From: Gammaproteobacteria bacterium
GTDB taxonomy: Bacteria; Pseudomonadota; Gammaproteobacteria; Nitrococcales; Nitrococcaceae
Direction of reading: 5' to 3'
NCBI GenBank assembly: GCA_018334525.1
Contig: JAGXLT010000042.1
Span: 1-7,149, forward strand
Length of the DNA stretch: 7,149 nucleotides
A program made the position numbers and the translations under genes. The notes under the pieces are model-generated. The model had not been told where the DNA came from. It worked only from the letters and a program-made list of their open reading frames with translations, and ran no database searches. Shown here in pieces: positions 1-5,690 of the stretch. Numbering within the stretch: position 1 is the first letter of the stretch; each line of letters begins with the position of its first letter.

Positions 1-25
1 GGGAAAGGAAAGCGTAATCAGTGCA

Positions 26-364
26 TTAGCTGGGCATTGGGACCCAGGCGCTGCACCAGCCACCGTCGGCTACCAGCTTGCCAGGGAATGCCGTGCAACC
101 GCCCCAGTCCGGGGTGTCATTTTCCAGATAAAGACGGCAGTTGCTGCAAACCGCGCCTTCGGTGCGCATCTCGTCGCGATCCGCTGCATTATGAACGTAG
201 TTCAATGCGATCGCCTGTGGATCATTTTCGTCAAGCTGCGGCATTTCCTGTGCCAGCACGTTAGAACCACGCACACTGACATAGGCCAGCGGTGCCGCGG
301 CGATGCCAAGCAGTGCTCCGCGAAGCAGACGGCGACGATCGTTGTTGAATTGTTGGTCAGTCAT
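26..364 (-). CDS. High-potential iron-sulfur protein (HiPIP), Tat-exported
   Basis: This encodes a 112-residue precursor of a small periplasmic electron carrier that holds one [4Fe-4S] cluster cycling between the 3+ and 2+ states. Four cysteines at residues 73, 76, 90 and 104 give the spacing C-x2-C-x13-C-x13-C, which is the HiPIP pattern. Tyr56, in ALNYV, sits where HiPIPs have their conserved cluster-packing tyrosine. The N-terminus has a twin-arginine motif RRRLLR (residues 10-15), a hydrophobic stretch, and a plausible cleavage site after VLA (residue 38), leaving an acidic mature protein of about 74 residues. Tat export fits a cofactor inserted before translocation. The start is supported by AGGGG (371-375) six bases upstream. 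It follows the anion-channel gene by 124 bp, so it may be separately transcribed. In known systems HiPIPs carry electrons from bc1 complexes or sulfur and other dehydrogenases to terminal oxidases or reaction centres; the partner here is not shown. The family call is secure. Confidence 0.95.
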   Translation of the reverse strand: MTDQQFNNDRRRLLRGALLGIAAAPLAYVSVRGSNVLAQEMPQLDENDPQAIALNYVHNAADRDEMRTEGAVCSNCRLYLENDTPDWGGCTAFPGKLVADGGWCSAWVPMPS

Positions 365-395
365 GATTTTCCCCTAAATGGTTATGGAAACTTAA

Positions 396-424
396 ATTAA
401 AAACGTTGCAATCTTGGATAGCAG
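396..424 (-). promoter_or_regulatory. Possible sigma70-type promoter of the HiPIP gene
   Basis: Read on the minus strand, a -10-like hexamer TTTAAT (396-401, five of six consensus bases) lies 17 bp downstream of a weak -35-like hexamer CTGCTA (419-424, three of six). The stretch is markedly AT-rich, and the -10 is about 30 bp upstream of the HiPIP start codon. This would allow HiPIP to be transcribed independently of the operon upstream. It was found by eye in an AT-rich spacer, so a chance match is quite possible. Confidence 0.3.
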
Positions 425-488
425 CTTACCGGCGAAACATCGATGGGAAAAGCATTGCCGGCGGTAACCTTGATCCTGAGCAATTCTG

Positions 489-1445
489 TTACTCAGGAAC
501 ACAAATGCGGCCTTGTTTGGCGGCCTTGGAGGTCAGGATTACCAGCCATAAAATCAACAGGCTCATCATTACTAAGAGCATTAGGCTCAGGAAAAGTGCC
601 CATGAGGCTGCAGTCAGCTCGTAGTAGACAAACGTGGCAATCGTGATCGCCGCCATCGGAAATGAATAAGCCCAGACCGATAAGAAAAAAGGCAGTCGTG
701 CAAAACGTGGTGCTTGTACGATCATGAGTGCAGTAAAAAACAAGCCGACAAAATAGAGCATTCGGCCGAATGGTGTGAGTTCACCGGTAAGGGCTGTCCA
801 GGCCACAAAACCAATTGCGGGCGGTGCAATCATGATAAAAAGAGTCGGTAGCAGTCGGTCAGGTAACGGTTGATGAAAAAAGACCCGATAAAAGACGATG
901 GACAGTAGCAGTGGCCAGAAAAAAACCCCGACGCTAAACCCAACCCAGGACAACGTTAACTGGCCGTAGCCGACGCCGGCAATCGGCAGTAGCACGTTAC
1001 CGACGATCGGGATGAACCAGGCCGGGTTGATATGCTGGATTTGAAAGTGTTCCTGATGTATCCACAGGTTGAGCACGATGATCGTTAAGCCCAAATGAGC
1101 AAAGGCTCCGATGAGCCAAATTACCGCACCAATATCCGGAGCAATATCTTTTAATGCGGTCGCAATTAAAAGCGCGCTAATACTAATCGTCGGAAAAAAA
1201 CTCAGTTTAATCGGGTGATTGAATTCAGCCTTTGCAAAGCTGAAGTAACGCAGGCTTTTAACCAGGTAACTGGCTGCAAACAGCACAAAGCAAGTGATGG
1301 TTAGAGCGAGCAGGCTCTGCCAAATGAAAGCCGGGGTCCCAAGCACCCCGGCTGTTTTCTGCCACGCTAAGGAAAGCCCGGAAAGCCCCATAACGACCGC
1401 AAAGATGGAAATCGGCAGGTGGGCCAGCCGAGCTGTTTCATTCAT
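489..1445 (-). CDS. SLAC1/TehA-family (TDT) anion channel or transporter
   Basis: This encodes a 318-residue integral membrane protein with about ten hydrophobic segments spread along its length, the architecture of the TDT / voltage-dependent anion channel family (bacterial TehA, plant SLAC1, fungal Mae1 and Ssu1). Family-like stretches include the opening segment LPISIFAVVMGLSGLSLAW, NPAWFIPIVGN (residues 140-150), APPAIGFVAW (207-216) and SFPMAAITIAT (261-271). Relatives conduct or export small anions such as chloride, nitrate, malate, sulfite or tellurite, so the substrate cannot be read from the sequence. The start lies three bases after the stop of the small membrane-protein gene and has only a weak upstream purine stretch, so translational coupling is likely. 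Its place just downstream of a sulfide:quinone oxidoreductase-like gene makes a sulfur anion such as sulfite an attractive but unproven substrate. A strong GC-rich hairpin lies in codons 31-39. Confidence 0.88.
   Translation of the reverse strand: MNETARLAHLPISIFAVVMGLSGLSLAWQKTAGVLGTPAFIWQSLLALTITCFVLFAASYLVKSLRYFSFAKAEFNHPIKLSFFPTISISALLIATALKDIAPDIGAVIWLIGAFAHLGLTIIVLNLWIHQEHFQIQHINPAWFIPIVGNVLLPIAGVGYGQLTLSWVGFSVGVFFWPLLLSIVFYRVFFHQPLPDRLLPTLFIMIAPPAIGFVAWTALTGELTPFGRMLYFVGLFFTALMIVQAPRFARLPFFLSVWAYSFPMAAITIATFVYYELTAASWALFLSLMLLVMMSLLILWLVILTSKAAKQGRICVPE
1329..1353 (-). repeat. Strong 9-bp GC-rich inverted repeat inside the anion-channel gene
   Basis: A perfect 9-bp inverted repeat, AGCCGGGGT (1329-1337) and ACCCCGGCT (1345-1353), is separated by a 7-base loop. 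On the transcribed minus strand it is preceded by AAAAC and followed by TTCATTT, so it resembles a weak intrinsic terminator. It falls about 90 bases into the channel gene, over codons 31-39. The repeat itself is certain; any regulatory role is speculative. Confidence 0.5.
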
Positions 1446-1448
1446 TAA

Positions 1449-1796
1449 CTATCGCGTTTCTCTCAGCATAAGTTGGATCGGCGGATAGCTTAACAGACTA
1501 ATGGCAATTCCCACGCCAATACCTGCGCCAATTACACCCAAGTAGTCGATAATGCTGGTGAGCTGTCCCAGCGTAGCCTGCGTCCATGCAGGCATAACCA
1601 GCGCTGCTGCAATACCGGTTACGATCCCAATGCTTGCTGCCACCCGAATGCCGGAGCGGACACGAAGCGTTTTCCTGCGCAGGATCACGCCGATGAACAA
1701 CAGTAGATCGAGTAACACAATAAGTGCAAGAAACGGCAGTATGGGTCTGAAGAGCTCAAGGACTACTGCAAAAATGCCGAATAGTGAAAATGCCAT
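1449..1796 (-). CDS. Small membrane protein of unknown function
   Basis: I do not firmly recognise this 115-residue protein. It has three clear hydrophobic segments, roughly residues 17-39, 49-69 and 82-104. A basic loop (RRKTLRVR, residues 40-47) follows the first and points to a cytoplasmic face under the positive-inside rule. The third is rich in glycine (GVIGAGIGVGIAIS), allowing close helix packing. There is no signal peptide, cysteine, heme motif or other cofactor motif. The frame opens at an earlier ATG (1847), but that would overlap the flavoprotein gene. The ATG at 1796 is preferred because AAGGAG (1806-1811) lies nine bases upstream. The gene sits 13 bp after the flavoprotein gene and 3 bp before the anion-channel gene, so a shared role, such as membrane anchor, quinone-site partner or channel accessory, is plausible. 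From memory it may belong to a DUF family of small proteobacterial membrane proteins such as DUF5368, which I cannot confirm. Confidence 0.75.
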   Translation of the reverse strand: MAFSLFGIFAVVLELFRPILPFLALIVLLDLLLFIGVILRRKTLRVRSGIRVAASIGIVTGIAAALVMPAWTQATLGQLTSIIDYLGVIGAGIGVGIAISLLSYPPIQLMLRETR

Positions 1797-1805
1797 GATC
1801 GAGAT

Positions 1806-1811
1806 CTCCTT
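1806..1811 (-). promoter_or_regulatory. Ribosome binding site setting the start of the small membrane protein
   Basis: AAGGAG on the minus strand lies nine bases upstream of ATG 1796 and overlaps the TAA stop codon (1810-1812) of the upstream flavoprotein gene. It fixes the start 17 codons inside the longest open frame and suggests that translation of the two genes is coupled. Confidence 0.75.
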
Positions 1812-3147
1812 ATACTCGGCCGCGTAACATGGCGTTATAAGCGGCATGCAGCATGCGGTCTTTCAGGAACCAGGGAGCCCATTGAGGCTCGTAGGGGTCA
1901 AGGAAGCCGAATGACGGCGTCATGGCTAGGCTGAAGTCAAATTCAACCAGCATCGCTTTGCCTTTTTCTACAATTAAGGGGCATGACGTATAGCCGTTCC
2001 ATGCCGCGGTGAACTCGGATTCCTGAATTGCAGAAATCAGGTTATCCGCTACCACCGGAGCCTGTGCCTTTACACTGGCTGCGGTCTTGCCGATAGGGGT
2101 GCCCACCACATCGCCGGCGCCAAAAATATTGGGGTAGCGGCGGTGCTGCATGCTGTACTGATCAACCTCCAGCCAGCCTTTGAAATTACCGTCCTGCCAG
2201 CTGAGTTCCCCATCACGAATCATCGCGGGTGCGGACATCGGCGGCACCACATGGATGAAGTCATAGTCCATCGTTTTCAGGCCATCGTCGGTTCTGAAGG
2301 TTGCCTGACGTCGGTCAGCATCGATGGCAGCCAGCGGGTGCCCGAAGTCAATGGCGATATCGCGCTGATTCGGAAAATAATCAATCAGAAACTCATTAAT
2401 ATCCGGCTGCGAAAACAGCCCGCCACCGGGTGGCAGGTAATGCAGTTCTGCTTGCCCCCGATTGCCCGCCTCGCTGAGTGCATCTTCTATCAGCATCGTT
2501 ACTTTCAGCGGAGCACCGGCACATTTAATGGGGCCCGGTGGACGGGTAAAAAGACCCACGCCGCCAGTTTCAATAAATGATTGCGCAGCCTGCCAGGTCC
2601 GTGCGGCATGATCCGGATTGGCGTAAACACAACCAACACCGTTCTGGCCGATCAAATCCGTACTCATTCCCTCAATCAGATCGAAATTGACCTCAAGCCC
2701 TGTTGAGATAACCAGAAAATCGTAGTCCACCTGAGTGCCACCCACTGTTTCCAGGCGGTTGTTGTCCGGATCAAAGGTGGCTACATCATCTTTTATCCAG
2801 TTAATGCCATCGGGCATGTACCGGTCGTTGCTATCAACCACTTTTTCCGGCTTCCAGAGTCCGGTGGCCACCAGGGTCAGGCCGGGCTGGTAATAATGCG
2901 CTTCGCGACGATCCACAATGGTGATCTGTGCGCTATCAATTTGGCGGGATAGCCGGGTCGCAATCGCCAGGCCTGCAGCGCCTGCGCCGATGATCACAAC
3001 ACGTGCGTTTGTGCTCACGGCCTTAGCTGGTTTGCTGGTTATCAGGCTGCTAGCGCCAACTCCGCTGGCTGCAACGCCGGCTGCCAGTGCTGACTGAGTG
3101 ACAAAGCGGCGACGTCCACTGTCGATCGAGTTAAATTTATTTGACAT
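1810..3147 (-). CDS. Tat-exported sulfide:quinone oxidoreductase-like flavoprotein (type II cysteine motifs)
   Basis: This encodes a 445-residue FAD-dependent disulfide oxidoreductase, predicted to oxidise sulfide to a persulfide or polysulfide and pass electrons to quinone. An FAD-binding GAGAAG motif (residues 54-59) opens the Rossmann fold, and the second flavin motif GAGD is at 343-346. Two redox cysteines lie in contexts that match type II SQRs such as human SQOR: KCAGAP (Cys209) and GYTSCPL (Cys389). The C-terminal NAMLRG also resembles that group, where this region helps with membrane and quinone contact. A third cysteine, Cys173, is extra. The N-terminus carries a twin-arginine signal, RRRFVT (residues 12-17) followed by an Ala/Gly-rich stretch and a possible AKA cleavage site near residue 43, so it should act in the periplasm. 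The start is supported by GGAGGAGG (3156-3163) eight bases upstream. Flavocytochrome c sulfide dehydrogenase flavoprotein (FccB) is the main alternative; it is also Tat-exported, but no cytochrome partner is present and the cysteine motifs favour SQR. Confidence 0.85.
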   Translation of the reverse strand: MSNKFNSIDSGRRRFVTQSALAAGVAASGVGASSLITSKPAKAVSTNARVVIIGAGAAGLAIATRLSRQIDSAQITIVDRREAHYYQPGLTLVATGLWKPEKVVDSNDRYMPDGINWIKDDVATFDPDNNRLETVGGTQVDYDFLVISTGLEVNFDLIEGMSTDLIGQNGVGCVYANPDHAARTWQAAQSFIETGGVGLFTRPPGPIKCAGAPLKVTMLIEDALSEAGNRGQAELHYLPPGGGLFSQPDINEFLIDYFPNQRDIAIDFGHPLAAIDADRRQATFRTDDGLKTMDYDFIHVVPPMSAPAMIRDGELSWQDGNFKGWLEVDQYSMQHRRYPNIFGAGDVVGTPIGKTAASVKAQAPVVADNLISAIQESEFTAAWNGYTSCPLIVEKGKAMLVEFDFSLAMTPSFGFLDPYEPQWAPWFLKDRMLHAAYNAMLRGRV

Positions 3148-3203
3148 GATATAAACCTCCTCCGGTCCATCTTACAGATTCAACGTCACGCTGCTTTAGA
3201 TCA

Positions 3204-3216
3204 GTGACATTGTCAC
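3204..3216 (-). promoter_or_regulatory. Small palindrome upstream of the flavoprotein gene, possible operator
   Basis: GTGAC-ATT-GTCAC is a perfect 5-bp dyad with a 3-base centre in the 71-bp gap between selO and the flavoprotein gene, about 57 bp before the start codon. No T-run follows it on the minus strand, so it is not a terminator. It resembles a half-site pair for a dimeric regulator. It is not a Crp/Fnr site as written, because the GTGA and TCAC halves are five rather than six bases apart. No convincing -35/-10 pair was found next to it. Confidence 0.3.
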
Positions 3217-3218
3217 CA

Positions 3219-4652
3219 TTAGGTGCCGCAAAACGTAGCAGGGATGATCTCATCGGGCTGTGGAGGGCGCAGAAATTCCTGCGCGTTGCGCCCTGGATCC
3301 TGATACGGGCTTTGAATCACTGCGAGTAAATTTTCGGCTGGCGATAGATCGCCATTTTCTGCAGCGTGTAGCGCTCGCTCTACCAGGTGGTTTCGCGGAA
3401 TTACCACCGGATTTGCTGCTGCCATTAATGACTGTCTTTTGCGCGGTTGATCAGGCTCCAGGCCAAGGCGCTGCTCATATTTGAGCCACCAGTCAGCCAT
3501 CCATGCCGGCGGCTCATTACGGCCAATTGCAGAGAATGTGTTTGTGTAGTCGGCTTGAGCCTCCTCCATGGCCGCTAAAAGTGCCTCGCCAAGCGCAGTA
3601 TCGGTCGGTTGCTCGGTGAGCAATCCCAGTTTGCGTCGCATCATCTGATCGTGTCCTGCCTGAAACTGATCGGGCACCGCATTGATGATTTCGATCACCG
3701 ACTCCAGGGCATCTTCCTCCATCAGCGGCAGCAGACATTCGGCAAGACGTGCCAGGTTCCAGTGAGCTACATATGGTTGGCGATTAAACGCATAGCGCCC
3801 GCCCCGATCTACCGAGCTGAATACCCGTTGGGCTGAGAAATGGTCCATAAAGGCGCAAGGGCCATAGTCGAGCGTTTCACCGGACAGCATCATGTTATCG
3901 GTATTCATCACGCCGTGAATAAAGCCGACACGCAGCCATTCAGTCACCAGCGTAATTGTGTGCTCAATCACACGCTCCAGAAGTACCCTGTACCGCGCAG
4001 GCGCTTCATATTCAGCTAACTCTGGGTAATGCCAGGCAATAGCGGCATCGGCCGCCGCTTTAAGTCCGTCAAGATCATGACGATTGATAAAATACTCAAA
4101 AGTGCCGAAGCGCAAATGGCTGCGAGCCACGCGGGTCAAAATCGCACCGGGTTCTGGGCCGGTTTGCCGCAGAACCGCCTCACCGGTTTTTGCGGTGATT
4201 AGGACCCGGCTCGTAGGTATGCCCAAGGCATGCATTGCTTCGCTGACTAGCAGCTCTCGTAAAACCGGACCCAGCGCCGCGCGGCCATCGCCCATGCGAG
4301 AGAACGGCGTGGGGCCAGACCCTTTTAATTGAAAGTCATGCAAAACGCCCTGCTGATCCGGCAGCTGGCCAAGCAAAAGCGCACGCCCGTCACCGAGTTG
4401 CGGCACCGGCGTGCCGAATTGATGCCCTGCATAAGCCAGCGCCATCGGATCAGCGCCCGGCGGCAATGGATGCCCCACCGACATGGCAGTGCCGCTGCCG
4501 CTTGCAAGCCATTCAGGATCAATACCAAACGCCTGCGCTAGCTGCGTATTGATGAGTAACGGTACCGGTGATTTCATCGGCATGGGTTTTTGCCGGAAAA
4601 ACGCTTCTGGTGGAAGCCAGTCGGGATACCGATTGATGAATTTAAATGACAT
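3219..4652 (-). CDS. selO: SelO family protein adenylyltransferase (AMPylating pseudokinase, YdiU/UPF0061)
   Basis: This encodes 477 residues, the full family length. SelO proteins have an inverted kinase-like active site and transfer AMP from ATP to Ser, Thr or Tyr of target proteins; in E. coli this responds to oxidative stress. Family motifs seen are YAGHQFG (74-80), QLGDGRA (85-91), LKGSGPTPFSR with the nucleotide-binding Lys110, GDGRAALG (121-128), HGVMNTDN (246-253) and LDYGP (261-265), whose Asp262 is the metal-binding equivalent of the kinase DFG Asp. The C-terminus ends in CGT, with Cys475 third from last, where animal SelO has selenocysteine and E. coli has its redox cysteine. The ATG is the only available start because an in-frame TGA lies two codons upstream; the ribosome site is weak. 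It is divergent from the TRAP genes and 71 bp upstream of the flavoprotein gene. Read-through into that operon is possible but not shown. Confidence 0.96.
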   Translation of the reverse strand: MSFKFINRYPDWLPPEAFFRQKPMPMKSPVPLLINTQLAQAFGIDPEWLASGSGTAMSVGHPLPPGADPMALAYAGHQFGTPVPQLGDGRALLLGQLPDQQGVLHDFQLKGSGPTPFSRMGDGRAALGPVLRELLVSEAMHALGIPTSRVLITAKTGEAVLRQTGPEPGAILTRVARSHLRFGTFEYFINRHDLDGLKAAADAAIAWHYPELAEYEAPARYRVLLERVIEHTITLVTEWLRVGFIHGVMNTDNMMLSGETLDYGPCAFMDHFSAQRVFSSVDRGGRYAFNRQPYVAHWNLARLAECLLPLMEEDALESVIEIINAVPDQFQAGHDQMMRRKLGLLTEQPTDTALGEALLAAMEEAQADYTNTFSAIGRNEPPAWMADWWLKYEQRLGLEPDQPRKRQSLMAAANPVVIPRNHLVERALHAAENGDLSPAENLLAVIQSPYQDPGRNAQEFLRPPQPDEIIPATFCGT

Positions 4653-4673
4653 ACTTCATCACTCTAACAAGCT

Positions 4674-4678
4674 GGAGG
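4674..4678 (+). promoter_or_regulatory. Ribosome binding site selecting a TTG start
   Basis: GGAGG, within a longer purine-rich stretch (4674-4685), lies nine bases upstream of TTG 4688. Starting there gives a clean Sec signal peptide beginning MKKL. The in-frame ATG at 4646 would instead overlap the divergent selo start, place this site inside the gene and add an Arg-rich extension. Confidence 0.8.
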
Positions 4679-4687
4679 AGAAGGATC

Positions 4688-5668
4688 TTGAAAAAATTGA
4701 ATGTAAGCGTACTGAGCGCAGGATTAGTGTTGGCCCTGGGAGCAGGCACCGCCATGGCGGATCGGTCTGAGTGGCCAGGCAGCTTTACGGTGGGAACGGC
4801 CAGTCAGGGTGGTACTTATTTCACCTACGGATCGGGATGGGCCAATCTGGTAGCCGATGAGATCGGTGTGCCCGGTGGTGGCGAAGTCACTGGTGGACCG
4901 AATCAGAACCTGGCGTTAGTGCACAATGGCGATATGGCCTTTGGTATGACGACGATGGGCCCGGCGGCAGAGGCCCTGGCGGGTGAAAGCCCAATAGCGC
5001 CTGGGATACCATTAGACAATGCTTGTGCGATGTTCCCGATGTACGAAACGCCATTTTCGGTGACGGTGTTATCCAGCTCGGGCATTGAGTCGATTGATGA
5101 GATCCCTGCCGGTGCATCGATCGGATTCGGGCCTTCCGGTTCTACGTCAGATACCTATTTCCCTCGCATGCTGGCAGAGCTGGGTGTTGATTTTGATCGT
5201 CGTAATGGTGGTTGGAGTGATCTTGCCGGCCAATTACAGGATGGGCTGATTGATGTGATCGCGTTTGCCGCGGGTGTGCCGATTCCGGCAGTAAGCCAGC
5301 TTGAGGTGCAAACCGACATTAATATCATTGAGTTTACGCAGGCCGAGCAGCAGCAGATTATGGATACCTTCCCGGTCGCTGCTTTTGAGATTCCTGCTGA
5401 GACCTATCAAACGCTTAATGATGGCGCACGCGCTGTATCAATGTGGAATTTTGCCATTGCACGCTGCGACCTGCCGGAGAGCTTTGTGTATGAAGCAACC
5501 CGTGCGGTGATGGAAAACAATGAGCGGATGGTGCAAATTCACCGTGCGGCCCGTTTTTCAGTGCCGGAGAACTATGACAAAAACGGTGTGCTGGCCTGGC
5601 ATCCGGGTGCGGCCCGTTGGTTTAATGAAAACGGGTTTAGCATTGACTCGGATATGATCCACAACTAG
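4688..5668 (+). CDS. TAXI-family TRAP transporter solute-binding protein
   Basis: This encodes 326 residues from the TTG start. It is the periplasmic receptor of a tripartite ATP-independent transporter, capturing a solute and handing it to the ion-driven permease encoded next. The Sec signal peptide covers residues 1-24 (MKKLNV at the start, a hydrophobic core, then AMA and cleavage before DRSEW). The TAXI pattern is clear: VGTASQGGTYFTYGSGWANLV near the mature N-terminus, GGPNQNLALVHNGDMAFGM (69-87), the middle-domain stretch SIGFGPSGSTSDTYFPRML (144-162), and WHPGAARWFNENG near the C-terminus (304-316). Two cysteines (113 and 260) could form a disulfide. It is paired with a fused permease 22 bp downstream, as is usual for TAXI systems. 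Few TAXI ligands are known (glutamate, 2-oxoglutarate and similar acids), so the substrate here is unknown. No convincing promoter was seen in the 35 bp between it and selO. Confidence 0.95.
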   Translation: MKKLNVSVLSAGLVLALGAGTAMADRSEWPGSFTVGTASQGGTYFTYGSGWANLVADEIGVPGGGEVTGGPNQNLALVHNGDMAFGMTTMGPAAEALAGESPIAPGIPLDNACAMFPMYETPFSVTVLSSSGIESIDEIPAGASIGFGPSGSTSDTYFPRMLAELGVDFDRRNGGWSDLAGQLQDGLIDVIAFAAGVPIPAVSQLEVQTDINIIEFTQAEQQQIMDTFPVAAFEIPAETYQTLNDGARAVSMWNFAIARCDLPESFVYEATRAVMENNERMVQIHRAARFSVPENYDKNGVLAWHPGAARWFNENGFSIDSDMIHN

Positions 5669-5690
5669 GAAAGCGTGGAGTAACGCCAGC

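Noticed and set aside
426..467. Inverted repeat TTACCG / CGGTAA in the gap before the HiPIP gene as a terminator
   Set aside because: The stem is only 6 bp with a 30-base loop and no T-run follows on the minus strand.
1797..1847. Upstream ATG extension of the small membrane protein
   Set aside because: It would overlap the end of the flavoprotein gene, while a good ribosome site sits just before the internal ATG at 1796.
2143..2580. A 145-codon plus-strand open frame
   Set aside because: It lies entirely antisense within the well-supported flavoprotein gene, has no ribosome site or recognisable family, and looks like a shadow frame.
1810..3147. Flavocytochrome c sulfide dehydrogenase flavoprotein (FccB) as the first-choice name
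   Set aside because: The Tat signal fits, but the KCAGAP and YTSCPL cysteine contexts match type II SQR and no CXXCH cytochrome subunit is adjacent.
5544..5617. Repeated 12-mer GTGCGGCCCGTT in the TAXI gene
   Set aside because: Two copies encode RAAR and GAAR in an ordinary family-conserved region; there is no wider repeat structure.
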